Assembly (NCBI RefSeq): GCF_015182315.1 | Contig: NZ_PRDL01000001.1 | Location: 4,052,501 to 4,116,500, forward strand | Direction: 5' to 3' | Length of the DNA: 64,000 bases | DNA from: Cellvibrio polysaccharolyticus | Lineage (GTDB): Bacteria > Pseudomonadota > Gammaproteobacteria > Pseudomonadales > Cellvibrionaceae | In this document: positions 54,979 to 64,000 of the stretch, in pieces | How positions within the stretch are numbered: position 1 is the stretch's first letter | Layout: each line of letters opens with the position of its first letter | Notes under the pieces: model-generated | Database searches by the model: none | What the model saw: only the letters and a program-made list of their open reading frames with translations | What the model was told of the DNA's origin: nothing | Translations under genes and position numbers: made by a program

Positions 54979-56528
54979 TGAGCGCCCCCGGAACTCAACT
55001 GCCTGCAGCACCGGATGCCTTGCAACGTATCGTCATCGTAGGGGGCGGTACCGCGGGTTGGCTGGCGGCAGCGATGCTGACCCGCCAGATCAAACCGGCG
55101 CAGTGCCGTATTGAGGTGGTTGAGTCCGAGCAACTGGGGCGCATCGGGCTGGGGGAATCTACCATCCCGCCGTTTGTGGGTTTGCTGAAAAGCCTGGGCA
55201 TTGATGAGCAGGATTTTATTCGCAAGACCGGCGCCACCTACAAACTGGGCATTCGCTTCGTCGATTGGAAACAGAAAAACAGCCAGTATTTTCATCCCTT
55301 CGGGGTGATAGGTGCGCGTATTGATTCGCAGGATTTTTATCAGTGCTGGCTGAAAGCCCGCCACCTGGGGCACCCCTGGGAATTACAGGAATTTTCGCCC
55401 TGTGCGGTGATGGCTGCGCAGGGTCGTTTTTTGCCGCCCAACCAGGCTTACCACTCGCCCATCGCCGGCGCCGGTTACGCCCTGCATGTGGATGCCCGCT
55501 ATCTCGCCGACTACTTTCGTCACTACGCCGAAGCGGCCGGTGTGCAACGTACCGAAGGACTGGTCAGCCAGGTCACTACCGCCAACGACGATGGTCGCAT
55601 CGAGACATTGATATTGGCCGATGGCCGCGAGATCAGCGGCGATTTTTTTATTGACTGCACCGGTTTCAAATCGCTGCTGCTGGGAAAAACCCTCGGCGTT
55701 GCCTGGCAAGACTGGTCGCACCTGCTGCCCTGTGACCGCGCCGTAGCGGTAAAAAGCGACCATCACCATAATATTCCGCCGTTCACCCAGGCCACCGCTC
55801 GCGAGTCCGGCTGGTCGTGGCAAATACCGCTTCAACAAAACACCGGTTATGGCTATGTCTATTCCAGCCAGTTTTGCAGCGATGAAAAAGCCCGCCGCCA
55901 GTTATTAAAACTGATTGATGGCTCGCCGGTGAATGAAGTCAAAACCATCCCCTTTGCGACCGGCTGTCATGACGTGCTGTGGCAAAAAAATTGCCTGGCG
56001 CTGGGTCTCGCCGCCGGCTTTATTGAACCGCTGGAATCCACCGCTATTCATTTGATCGCCCGGGGCATGGATTTTTTTCTGCGCTATTACCCGGACAAAC
56101 ACTGCAAACCGGCTCTGATCGCCGAATATAACCGCCGTATGCGCAACGATTTTGAAGAAGTGCGCGACTTTGTCTTGCTGCATTACTGCACCACACAACG
56201 CGATGATTCGCCCTTCTGGCAACACTGTCGCAACCTGCCGTTGCCCGACTCGTTGCAAGCGCGCATGGAATTGTTCAAGGCCAGCGGCGCGATGCGCGAA
56301 GGGCTGGACGAGCTCTTCCGCCAACACAGCTGGCAGTCTATTTTTGAAGGCATGGGCCTGCGCCCGGATCACTATTGCGCCCGCGTGGACAACAGCGATT
56401 TTGAACAAATTCGCACCACGCTGACCAACGCCCGCCAGGCGATTGCCGCCATGGTCAATACCTTGCCCTCCCACGATGCCTTTCTGGCCGGCCTGCATAA
56501 ATCGGCCGCCAACGGCAAATCCGTCTGA
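54978..56528 (+). CDS. Flavin-dependent (tryptophan-type) halogenase
   Basis: 516 residues. FAD-binding IVIVGGGTAGWLAAAML, then GLGESTIPPF, the Lys-bearing ATYKLGIRFVDW (catalytic Lys79 of PrnA), GWSWQIPLQ (the WxWxIP signature), and EPLESTAIHLI (catalytic Glu region). All hallmarks of an active FADH2-dependent halogenase are present. Substrate unknown; such proteins in polysaccharide-degrading bacteria often have no known substrate. It overlaps oxyR by one base (TAATG) and lies 23 bp before recG, splitting the usual oxyR-recG pair. A flavin reductase partner is not in the window. Confidence 0.9.
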   Translation: MSAPGTQLPAAPDALQRIVIVGGGTAGWLAAAMLTRQIKPAQCRIEVVESEQLGRIGLGESTIPPFVGLLKSLGIDEQDFIRKTGATYKLGIRFVDWKQKNSQYFHPFGVIGARIDSQDFYQCWLKARHLGHPWELQEFSPCAVMAAQGRFLPPNQAYHSPIAGAGYALHVDARYLADYFRHYAEAAGVQRTEGLVSQVTTANDDGRIETLILADGREISGDFFIDCTGFKSLLLGKTLGVAWQDWSHLLPCDRAVAVKSDHHHNIPPFTQATARESGWSWQIPLQQNTGYGYVYSSQFCSDEKARRQLLKLIDGSPVNEVKTIPFATGCHDVLWQKNCLALGLAAGFIEPLESTAIHLIARGMDFFLRYYPDKHCKPALIAEYNRRMRNDFEEVRDFVLLHYCTTQRDDSPFWQHCRNLPLPDSLQARMELFKASGAMREGLDELFRQHSWQSIFEGMGLRPDHYCARVDNSDFEQIRTTLTNARQAIAAMVNTLPSHDAFLAGLHKSAANGKSV

Positions 56529-56551
56529 GCCGACTTCCTGATGAGCGCCCG

Positions 56552-58651
56552 ATGAGTACCGGCTTTCACGCAATTCGCACCCTCGACAAGGTGCCAGTTT
56601 CAGAACTGAAAGGCGTCGGCGCCGTACTGGCTGGCAAGCTGCAACGCATCGGTATTTACAGCATTCAGGATTTGCTGCTGCACCTGCCCACACGCTACAT
56701 GGACCGCACTCGCATCACCCCCATCGGCGGCTTGCAGCCCAACGCGCATTACGTAATTGAAGGCAGCGTACGTGCCAGTGATATTGTGATCGGCAAACGG
56801 CGCAGCTTGGTGGTGCGCTTGCAGGACGACACCGGCACTACCACGCTGCGTTTTTATCATTTCAATAAAGCGCAAAAAGAGCGCTTCGCCCCCGGCGCCC
56901 GCTTGCGGGTATTTGGTGAAACCCGGCGGGGGTCAGCCGGTCTGGAGTTTTATCACCCGGAATATGAATCAGCCGATACCCGCAATACCGCCGAACTTGA
57001 AGCCTCGCTAACGCCGGTTTACCCGGCCACCGACGGGCTGAGCCAAAGCCGGTTGCGGCAGTTGTCCAGCCAGGCCTTGCAATGGTTGAATCACCACACC
57101 TTGCAGGAATTGATTCCCGAACCGCTGCGCGACCGTTTGCAGCAAAGCGCTATGGCCGATGCCATCCGCTTTTTGCACCACCCGCCGGCCAGCGCCAACC
57201 TGCAACAATTGGCCGATGGTGAGCATCCCTTCCAGCAACGGCTGGCCTTTGAAGAACTGCTGGCGCACCACCTCAGTTTATTGCTGTTACGCCGTGAAGC
57301 CCAGGCGATTGCCGCCCCCCGGTTTAATGAATCAGCCGCACTGGTAAATCAGTTTTTGCAACAACTGGGCTTTTCACTGACCGCAGCCCAGCAGCGCGTC
57401 TGCCAGGAAATTTCGCAGGATCTGGCCAGCCCGCTGCCCATGTTACGGCTGGTGCAGGGCGATGTCGGCTCCGGCAAAACGGTCGTCGCCGCCATGGCCG
57501 CGCTGGCAGCAGCGGCCAGTGGGCAGCAAACTGCCATTATGGCGCCCACCGAGATTCTTGCCGAACAACACCGCAATAATTTCAGCCGCTGGCTGGAGCC
57601 ACTCGGCATTTCCGTCGCCTGGCTGACCGGAAAACTGAAAGTCGCCGAGCGTCGCCAGCAACTGGCGGCCATTACCAGCGGAGAAGCCGCCGTGGTAGTG
57701 GGCACTCACGCCCTGTTTCAGGCGGATGTTGAGTTCGCCCGGCTGGGGCTGGTGATCATTGATGAGCAACACCGCTTCGGTGTTAACCAGCGCCTTTCCT
57801 TGCGACAGAAAGGCGCCAACGGCGACTACAATCCGCACCAGTTAATCATGACCGCCACACCGATTCCGCGTACCCTGGCGATGAGCGCCTATGCCGATCT
57901 CGACTGTTCCATCATTGACGAGCTTCCCCCGGGAAGAACCCCGGTCACCACCGTGGTGATCAGCCAATTGCGTCGTGCCGATGTGATTGAGCGGGTACGC
58001 CTTGCCTGCAACCAGGGTCGCCAGGCCTATTGGGTGTGCACGCTGATTGAAGAATCCGAAACACTGGAAGCCCAGGCCGCCGAAGCAACCGCTGAAATGC
58101 TGGCCGGTTTGCTGGCGCCCTTGCGCGTGGGTCTGCTACATGGCCGCCTGAAGGCGGATGAAAAAGAACAGATTATGGCGGCCTTTAAAGCCGGTGAGCT
58201 GGACTTGCTGGTGGCAACCACCGTGATTGAAGTGGGCGTGGATGTACCCAATGCCAGCCTGATGATTATCGAAAACCCGGAGCGACTGGGGTTGGCACAA
58301 CTGCACCAGCTGCGCGGGCGTGTCGGGCGCGGCACAGCGGCCAGCCATTGCGTGCTGCTTTACAGCGACCCGCTGTCGGCGCAAGGTAAAGCACGACTGA
58401 ACGTCATGCGTGAAAGTAATGATGGCTTTGTGATTGCCGAACAGGATTTACAGTTGCGCGGTGCCGGTGAAGTATTGGGAACCCGGCAAACCGGTGAGAT
58501 GCAATTTCGCATTGCCAACCTGCAACGCGACGCGCATTTGTTAACCGGCGTAAAGCAGTGTGCACTTGTACTCATGAGTGAGTATCCTGAAATTTGCGCC
58601 GCTATCGTAGCGCGCTGGATCGGGCAAAATCAGCATTATTTACAGGTGTAA
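56552..58651 (+). CDS. recG: ATP-dependent DNA helicase RecG
   Basis: 699 residues. An N-terminal wedge/OB domain is followed by a helicase core with QGDVGSGKTVVAAMA (Walker A), DEQHRFGV (motif II), TATPIPRTLAM (III), and RGRVGRG (VI), with a TRG-like C-terminus. It remodels stalled forks and Holliday junctions. It follows the halogenase by 23 bp; in Pseudomonas it directly follows oxyR. Confidence 0.96.
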   Translation: MSTGFHAIRTLDKVPVSELKGVGAVLAGKLQRIGIYSIQDLLLHLPTRYMDRTRITPIGGLQPNAHYVIEGSVRASDIVIGKRRSLVVRLQDDTGTTTLRFYHFNKAQKERFAPGARLRVFGETRRGSAGLEFYHPEYESADTRNTAELEASLTPVYPATDGLSQSRLRQLSSQALQWLNHHTLQELIPEPLRDRLQQSAMADAIRFLHHPPASANLQQLADGEHPFQQRLAFEELLAHHLSLLLLRREAQAIAAPRFNESAALVNQFLQQLGFSLTAAQQRVCQEISQDLASPLPMLRLVQGDVGSGKTVVAAMAALAAAASGQQTAIMAPTEILAEQHRNNFSRWLEPLGISVAWLTGKLKVAERRQQLAAITSGEAAVVVGTHALFQADVEFARLGLVIIDEQHRFGVNQRLSLRQKGANGDYNPHQLIMTATPIPRTLAMSAYADLDCSIIDELPPGRTPVTTVVISQLRRADVIERVRLACNQGRQAYWVCTLIEESETLEAQAAEATAEMLAGLLAPLRVGLLHGRLKADEKEQIMAAFKAGELDLLVATTVIEVGVDVPNASLMIIENPERLGLAQLHQLRGRVGRGTAASHCVLLYSDPLSAQGKARLNVMRESNDGFVIAEQDLQLRGAGEVLGTRQTGEMQFRIANLQRDAHLLTGVKQCALVLMSEYPEICAAIVARWIGQNQHYLQV

Positions 58652-58932
58652 ATGGCTGTACCTGGCCGCAATCACGGCAAAAATTAACGGGCACGCCAAA
58701 CACACGGCCTTAAAAAATTTGTCGATATTTGCAACATAAAATGAAAAACGCGACACGCAACAGATAACTGCAAGCGCTTACCTGATACAAATGTTCTTAT
58801 TTGCCGCGCAACGAATAAATCTGCTTGCTCAAATGCAGATCTTTCAGGAAACTGCCGGGGCATAATCGTCACCATCCCTTATAACCGGCATGGTGAGATT
58901 TGACGAAAGACTGGTGTAAAAAGGAGCAGGCT

Positions 58933-60333
58933 GTGCCCGTACCCGCGAGTGTTCAAACACGACTTGATGATCAAAACGTTCTCTACCATATCGCCACGAC
59001 ACCGGTGGACGACAATAACAACCGTATTTGGCACGACCAGCATTTACGCAATGTTGGAGCCGCCCGATCGGTTTTGTTGCAGGACGAAAACGGCAAGGTT
59101 CAGATCATCATAGGTGCCGACCGATTACTGGATTTGCACGCCGTCAATCGCTTGCTCAACCGTCAATTATTCGCGACCAATGCCGACGAACTGGCGCGCT
59201 TCTGCCGTAACCACAATGTACAAACGGTACCGGCTCTGCCAAAAATCGCCGGCATGTTAACGCTGGTAGACGAAGACTTGCTGGAGCGGGAAGCGCTGTT
59301 ACTGGACTCCGGCAGCGAAGAACAACTGCTGCAACTCTCCCGTGAAGAATTCCGTCAGGTGCTTGAAGACGCACGTTTGTGCGATATTTCCGTGGCCCTG
59401 GCACCGCTTGAAAACGACCCGTCTGTTCAGCAGGACACTGATTTGATTCTCGGGGCGGTAGAAAACTTCACCCGTTTGCGCATCAAACAGCGGCTGGAAG
59501 AAACCCTGGAGTTACCGCCGCTCTCGGAAACCGCACAACGCATTATCAAGCTGCGCGTTAACCCCAATGCGGATGTCAGTGATCTGGCACAAATTGTCGA
59601 AACCGACCCGAGCCTCGCCGCGCAGGTAGTAAGCTGGGCGGCCTCTCCCTATTATTCTGCGCCGGGTAAAATCCGCTCGATTCACGATGCCATTGTGCGG
59701 GTACTGGGCTTTGATATGGTGCTCAACCTGGCGCTGGGTCTGGCGCTCGGACGCTCGCTGCAAATTCCCAGGCAGGGTCCGCACAGCGCTTTGCCCTACT
59801 GGCAACAGGCGGTTTATGTTGCCGCCACCATTGAAGGTCTGGTTACCGCCATTCCTCGCGATCAGCGCCCGGCGTTTGGCATGGCCTACCTTTGCGGGCT
59901 GTTGCATAATTTTGGCTATCTGATTCTTGCCGAGGTATTCCCGCCGCACTTCAACCAGTATTGCCATCTGGCCGATGCCAACTCCCACATTACCCATCAA
60001 GCCATCGAGCGCCATTTGCTCGGTGTAACCCGCGAGCAAATCGCCAGCACCCTGATGTCGCTGTGGTCCATGCCCGAAGAAGTGGTGGTTGCGCTGCGCC
60101 AGCAAAACAACCCGGACTATCAGGGCGAACATCACCGCTACGCCAAACTGGTTTTTGTTGCGCAACGCCTCTTGTTACAACAGGGCATCGGACACGGCCC
60201 CAAGCTGGATATTCCCCAGCATGTGTTTGATGAATTGCATCTCGATCCGCAAAAAGCCGTAGCCGCTGTTAAAAATATTCTCGAGTCGGAAACCGACCTG
60301 GAATTTATTGCTTTACAGCTCTCCCCGCACTGA
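58933..60333 (+). CDS. HDOD-domain protein with YbaK-like N-terminal domain
   Basis: 466 residues from GTG 58933, chosen because AAGGAG lies six bases upstream; the TTG at 58900 is less likely. Residues about 1-145 resemble the YbaK/aminoacyl-tRNA deacylase fold. Residues about 200-400 are an HDOD domain (LPPLSETAQRIIKLRVNPNA, VETDPSLAAQVVSWA). HDOD proteins act in signalling and biofilm or motility control. An HDOD gene follows recG in Pseudomonas too. The gap 58652-58932 holds its promoter, not resolved. Confidence 0.85.
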   Translation: MPVPASVQTRLDDQNVLYHIATTPVDDNNNRIWHDQHLRNVGAARSVLLQDENGKVQIIIGADRLLDLHAVNRLLNRQLFATNADELARFCRNHNVQTVPALPKIAGMLTLVDEDLLEREALLLDSGSEEQLLQLSREEFRQVLEDARLCDISVALAPLENDPSVQQDTDLILGAVENFTRLRIKQRLEETLELPPLSETAQRIIKLRVNPNADVSDLAQIVETDPSLAAQVVSWAASPYYSAPGKIRSIHDAIVRVLGFDMVLNLALGLALGRSLQIPRQGPHSALPYWQQAVYVAATIEGLVTAIPRDQRPAFGMAYLCGLLHNFGYLILAEVFPPHFNQYCHLADANSHITHQAIERHLLGVTREQIASTLMSLWSMPEEVVVALRQQNNPDYQGEHHRYAKLVFVAQRLLLQQGIGHGPKLDIPQHVFDELHLDPQKAVAAVKNILESETDLEFIALQLSPH

Positions 60334-60527
60334 TCGACGCCATTAAATCTCCATCCCCCGGGAGCACAGCGGGGGCGTCAGTGCGGGTTGCGTCTCTCCT
60401 TTTTTCCGAAAGCAGAATGGTTGTCAAACCACCCGGTTTGCGCCATTCTGGTATGGCGCGACCATCGCAACGCGTTGCATAACAGCCGGAATTGCACCGG
60501 CGATCAACCACCATTCCGGAAACCACT

Positions 60528-61313
60528 ATGTCCCGATTTTCTGCCGCTGTTGCTGAAGAAGCAGCACAACTGTTAGTTACCCGTCGTCTGGCTGCCACAC
60601 CAGGCGCCGTGCTTCCCGAGCACCTGCGTCCGCAAACCGTTGAAGAAGCACTGCAAATTCAGCAAGCCTTTGCCAACCTCTGGTGCGAACAAACCGACGA
60701 CTCCATTGGCGGCTGGAAATGCCTCCAGCCCAGCGAAGATAAATTGATCATCGCGCCGATTTTTACCTCAACCATTAACAGTGTTGCACCGGTTACTGCC
60801 GTGACTACCGCAGAAAAAGTGCGCATTGAGCCGGAGCTGGCGTTTTATATTGCCAAAGATTTGCCCGCCCGCGAGACGCCCTATACTGCCAGTGATGTTG
60901 ATGCCGCTATTGGCCGTACCCATTTGGCACTTGAGCTGATTCACTGCCGCTATGCCGAACCGGGAACCACCACCTTTGCAGATAACCTCGCTGATAACCT
61001 GGTCAATCAGGGCTTGTTTGTCGGGCCGGAAGTTGACGCCACACAGGCAGCAAAAGCGTCTACCGTTAACTTTGCGGCAAACGCCAATGGCCAGAGCATT
61101 TTTGCCGGCGAAGGCCGTCACCCCAACCTGGGGCCGCGCTTGCCGCTCTATTGGCTGGCCGAATTTTTACGCAGCCGTGGTGAAGGTTTGCAGGCAGGCC
61201 AGGTGATTATTACCGGTTCTTATGCAGGTATCTGGGATATTCCGACCGGTTCGACATTAACAGTGGAGTATCAGGGGCTGGGCACCTTGACGGTATCTTT
61301 TAACGCGGCTTGA
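60528..61313 (+). CDS. 2-keto-4-pentenoate hydratase / FAH-family protein
   Basis: 261 residues from ATG 60528. The fold follows MhpD-like hydratases: VRIEPELAFYIAKDLP (metal-binding Glu), IGRTHLALELIHCRY, and GSYAGIWDIPTGSTLTVEY at the C-terminus. The family adds water to 2-hydroxypentadienoates or cleaves acylpyruvates. No aromatic-degradation genes surround it, so the real substrate is unclear. The thioesterase gene starts 80 bp after. Confidence 0.82.
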   Translation: MSRFSAAVAEEAAQLLVTRRLAATPGAVLPEHLRPQTVEEALQIQQAFANLWCEQTDDSIGGWKCLQPSEDKLIIAPIFTSTINSVAPVTAVTTAEKVRIEPELAFYIAKDLPARETPYTASDVDAAIGRTHLALELIHCRYAEPGTTTFADNLADNLVNQGLFVGPEVDATQAAKASTVNFAANANGQSIFAGEGRHPNLGPRLPLYWLAEFLRSRGEGLQAGQVIITGSYAGIWDIPTGSTLTVEYQGLGTLTVSFNAA

Positions 61314-61393
61314 CGGCATCCGGACACAGAACGCTAAAGCGCCCGGCGACCAACTCACATGGAAACCGGGCGGGAGTTGTTAGGAGAGATGTT

Positions 61394-61795
61394 ATGAGTG
61401 ATGAGGCGAAACCTGTTTTTTCCTGTGCCATCCCGGTTCGCTGGGGCGATATGGATGCCTTCGGGCACGTCAACAACACCCTTTACCTGCGCTACATTGA
61501 AGAAGCGCGTTTCCTGTGGATGCAAAGCAAAGGTATCCCGATCGGGGGCGATTCCTACCCGGTCGTCGTCACCATTGGCTGTACTTTTTTACGGCCGGTG
61601 TTTTACCCGGATACGCTGCGGATTGATTGTTATATTTCCGAGCCGGGACGCTCCAGCTTTATTATTGATTACCGTATTTTTTCAGAATCGGACCCGCTAA
61701 ACCCCACCGCCACCAGCCATTCCAAAGTGGTGTGGGTAGAGGCCAAAACCGGTAAATCCACGCCTTTACCCGACAGCGTTCGCAGCTGGTTTTAA
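61394..61795 (+). CDS. Acyl-CoA thioesterase, hotdog fold (4HBT/YbgC-like)
   Basis: 133 residues from ATG 61394 (AGGAG nine bases upstream; the longer frame runs over the previous stop). The motif RWGDMDAFGHVNNTLYLRYIEEAR holds the catalytic Asp of the 4-hydroxybenzoyl-CoA thioesterase family. It hydrolyses acyl-CoA esters; the chain length is not predictable. A terminator follows directly. Confidence 0.9.
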   Translation: MSDEAKPVFSCAIPVRWGDMDAFGHVNNTLYLRYIEEARFLWMQSKGIPIGGDSYPVVVTIGCTFLRPVFYPDTLRIDCYISEPGRSSFIIDYRIFSESDPLNPTATSHSKVVWVEAKTGKSTPLPDSVRSWF

Positions 61796-61799
61796 GGCA

Positions 61800-61829
61800 A
61801 TTGCCAGCGACGCTGAAGCCGCTGGCAAT
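61800..61829. terminator. Bidirectional terminator between thioesterase and symporter
   Basis: ATTGCCAGCG (61800-61809) pairs perfectly with CGCTGGCAAT (61820-61829), followed by a T-rich stretch on the plus strand. It lies between convergent genes. Confidence 0.78.
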
Positions 61830-61834
61830 CTTCT

Positions 61835-63118
61835 TTATACGGTTTTATTCATATCGTTGAAGCGCTCGCGATCCAGCAGTTTTTCGCTGTTCGCGACGAT
61901 ACACGACACCACCCCGTCACCGGCAATATTGACCGAAGTGCGCACCATATCCAGCAGACGATCCACACTGAGCACCAGCGCAATACCTTCCAGCGGCAAA
62001 CCGGCTTGTTGCAGCACCATCGCCAGCATAATCATCCCGGCGCTAGGCACCGCTGCCGTACCAATCGCCGCCAGCGATGCGGTAATAATCACCATTAAAT
62101 AACCGGATAAGCCGATATCAATACCGTAGGCCTGGGCGATAAATACCGTTGCCACACCCTGCATAATCGCCGTGCCGTCCATGTTAATCGCAGTGCCGAG
62201 CGGCACCGTAAACGAAGCCACTTTGTTATCCACCCCCAAATCATGCTGAATGGTGCGCATGGTAAAGGGCATGGTGGCACCGCTGGACGAGGTACTGAAA
62301 CCAAACAACAACACCGGCCACATTTTGCGGCCAAATTTCAGTGGGCTCAGGCCGGTAAAAGCTTTTAACATCAGGCTGTATACGCAAACACCGTAGAAAA
62401 TGAGAATACCGAGCAAGGTGAAGAAGTATTTCGCCAGATCCAGCACCGCCTCGTAACCGGTGGTGACAAACAGCTTCGCCAGCAGGCAGAAAACCCCGTA
62501 AGGCGCCAATTCCATCAACATCAGGATCATTTTGATCACCACATTGTTCAGGTGATCAAACAATTCAAGAATGTATTTGCGGGACGTTTCCGTGCGCGAT
62601 ACCGCCACACCGAACAGCAGCGAGAAGACAATAATTTGCAGCATGTTGCCTTCGGCCATCGCCTGAATCGGGTTGCTCGGGAAGATACCAACCAGCGTGT
62701 CCTTGATCGATGGCGCCGTCGGCAGTGCCACATTCTCCGGCAGCTTCATGTTGAGCCCTTCACCGGGGCCAACCGCCAGGCTGATAGCCAGCGCGATGCT
62801 GACCGCGATGGACGTCGTGATGATGTACAGGAAAATGGTTTTGCCAGCCATCCGCCCCATGCTGCTGTGATTACCCAGCGAGGCACTGCCGCCGACCATG
62901 GAAATAAATACCAGCGGCACCACCAGCAATTTCAGCGAAGCGAGAAAGATCTGCCCGATGGCATCCAGAAAACCATCCACCACGTACTGCAAAATCCATT
63001 GACCAGCCGGTGTTGCCGGTACCGGGTTATCCGGCGTAATGCCAAGGTAATTATTAAGACCGATGCCAACGGCAATGCCGCACACCATTGCCAGTAAAAC
63101 GCGCTTGGTCAAACTCAT
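61835..63118 (-). CDS. Dicarboxylate/amino acid:cation symporter (DAACS family)
   Basis: 427 residues from ATG 63118 (GGAG five to six bases upstream); the longer frame to 63346 is not conserved. Signatures: FSTSSSGATMPFTMR, VPLGTAINMDGTAIMQG, and DRLLDMVRTSVNIAGDG. It takes up glutamate, aspartate or C4-dicarboxylates with Na+ or H+. It is a clear paralogue of the symporter at 5958-7205, with a serine-rich motif (SSSG versus SSST). Confidence 0.92.
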   Translation of the reverse strand: MSLTKRVLLAMVCGIAVGIGLNNYLGITPDNPVPATPAGQWILQYVVDGFLDAIGQIFLASLKLLVVPLVFISMVGGSASLGNHSSMGRMAGKTIFLYIITTSIAVSIALAISLAVGPGEGLNMKLPENVALPTAPSIKDTLVGIFPSNPIQAMAEGNMLQIIVFSLLFGVAVSRTETSRKYILELFDHLNNVVIKMILMLMELAPYGVFCLLAKLFVTTGYEAVLDLAKYFFTLLGILIFYGVCVYSLMLKAFTGLSPLKFGRKMWPVLLFGFSTSSSGATMPFTMRTIQHDLGVDNKVASFTVPLGTAINMDGTAIMQGVATVFIAQAYGIDIGLSGYLMVIITASLAAIGTAAVPSAGMIMLAMVLQQAGLPLEGIALVLSVDRLLDMVRTSVNIAGDGVVSCIVANSEKLLDRERFNDMNKTV

Positions 63119-63555
63119 GAAAACTCCGTTGTTATTGTTTGCAACCCTGGTGGAAGCTTGCGCAATATTGCGACAGGCCACACCGGTCGCCCGATCTGTA
63201 TGGCTCGCTATGCTGGCACAAGCAACGCCCGAGCCATAAATTCTCCCCCGCCATAGCGGCGGGAACAAGAGGCAGACCAGGCAAAAGCTGTTCCTGACTC
63301 TGCTTGTGTACCGGGCCGTAAGCCGTATGGTCATCCAATATAGCACCGGATTGGCTCGCTGCGTCCAGCGCCATGGCGCGCTTGTCGTTATTGTGAAAGA
63401 GGCACTTTTCGGGGTGCAGTCGGGTCAGCAGCGCAAAATCCCGGCGCGGTAAATGCAACAGGCATCTGCGAAGCTTGCACGGGGTATGAATCACGCACCA
63501 AAAGCGCGCTTCCTGATACCATGGCAGCTCCACTCATTGTCCGGAGTTTCGGCGC
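63119..63555. other. Divergent intergenic region, no gene supported
   Basis: 437 bp between the symporter and ubiC. Two overlapping frames (about 130 and 70 residues) lack ribosome sites and show no family resemblance. Promoters for both genes must lie here but are not resolved. Confidence 0.5.
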
Positions 63556-64000
63556 GTGTTATCGCCATTCAGTTTCAGTTCGCAGACAAGCTGTCGCTGG
63601 CAATCGCTGCTCGCCATCGCCCCGCAAAACCGCCCGCCCCTGCCGCTGCAAACCTGGTTACTCAATGAAACCTCGCTCACCGCGCGTCTGATTGCGCTCA
63701 GCGAAGGGCAGTTTGATGTGCAGATTGTGCGTCAGTTTCGCGGCATCCCCACCCGTGAAGAACAACAGGCGCTGGCGATGCGCAGACCTGGCTTGGCGCT
63801 GATCCGCGAAGTGGTCTTGCGCGGCCACCGGCAACCCTGGGTTTTTGCCCGCAGCGTATTGCCGCTCACCAGCCTCACGGGGCGCTTGCGACGGCTGCGC
63901 AAACAGGGCAACCAGCCGTTGGGGAAGTTTCTCTTCAAACATCCGCAACTGGAACGCAGCCCGGTCGTGATTGCCTGTTTTGGCAAAGGCAACCGCTACC
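63556..64000 (+). CDS. ubiC: Chorismate lyase UbiC (5' part; truncated by window)
   Basis: The frame is open after TGA 63514-63516 and has no ATG; GTG 63556 with CGGAG nine bases upstream is the best start. 148 residues are visible: LQTWLLNETSLTARLIALSE, LALIREVVLRG and PWVFARSVLPLTSLTGRLRR, then NQPLGKFLFKHP. This is the UbiC fold, which turns chorismate into 4-hydroxybenzoate and pyruvate, the first step of ubiquinone synthesis. The C-terminus with the catalytic Glu is outside the window. Confidence 0.88.
   Translation, partial: MLSPFSFSSQTSCRWQSLLAIAPQNRPPLPLQTWLLNETSLTARLIALSEGQFDVQIVRQFRGIPTREEQQALAMRRPGLALIREVVLRGHRQPWVFARSVLPLTSLTGRLRRLRKQGNQPLGKFLFKHPQLERSPVVIACFGKGNRY

Noticed and set aside
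63132..63533. Minus-strand frame of 133 aa between the symporter and ubiC
   Set aside because: No ribosome site, atypical Cys/His-rich composition, overlaps the ubiC promoter region, no family resemblance.

Overview
The window reads as one contig of a gammaproteobacterial chromosome, most likely a Cellvibrio-like or other Cellvibrionaceae/Pseudomonas-related organism. Reasons: the pilG-H-I-J-K-chpA-B-C order with gshB, tonB, yqgE and ruvX next to pilU/pilT is Pseudomonas-like; nudE/cysQ next to yrfG-hslR-hslO and oxyR near recG are gammaproteobacterial pairings; and there is a secreted CE12-like carbohydrate esterase. Native genes strongly prefer AAA for lysine. No rRNA, tRNA, CRISPR array or prophage was seen. 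The assignment to a genus is inference.

Layout. 1-15.9 kb: a truncated Sel1/TonB-C protein, a MATE exporter, an SGNH esterase lipoprotein, Zur-type zinc-sparing ribosomal proteins (bL31B/bL36B), a Phd/ParE-like toxin-antitoxin pair whose toxin has an internal TGA, a DAACS symporter, aroA, pbpC, a DUF4153 membrane protein, and a protein-mannosyltransferase-like enzyme with a PA14 partner. This stretch carries five palindromic intergenic elements in which arms vary but stay self-complementary. 15.9-18.4 kb: an apparently imported cassette, flanked by two inverted-repeat elements with related termini. It encodes an RsbQ-like alpha/beta hydrolase overlapping a PAS-GGDEF protein whose PAS and linker resemble Bacillus RsbP. 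It looks like the RsbQ-RsbP ligand-sensing pair rewired to cyclic-di-GMP, and is the most interesting system in the window. 18.4-34.8 kb: housekeeping and accessory genes (cysQ, nudE, yrfG, hslR, hslO, an MFS/TetR pair with operators, dbpA, mipA, ybiT), a 41-residue membrane protein, and a tightly coupled GT4-methyltransferase-alpha/alpha-toroid operon of unknown product.

34.7-52.8 kb is the twitching-motility chemosensory region: pilGHIJK-chpABC on the minus strand, then gshB-tonB-yqgE-ruvX, then pilU and pilT. ChpA contains a 132-bp hexanucleotide repeat encoding about 22 Glu-Ala pairs. 53-64 kb: an SDR-type oxidoreductase, oxyR, a flavin-dependent halogenase that overlaps oxyR by one base and separates it from recG, an HDOD protein, a FAH-family hydratase, a hotdog thioesterase, a second DAACS symporter and the start of ubiC.

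All assignments come from reading the sequence and recalling family features. No alignment or search was run. Start codons were moved from the longest ORF where a Shine-Dalgarno sequence or family length argued for it.
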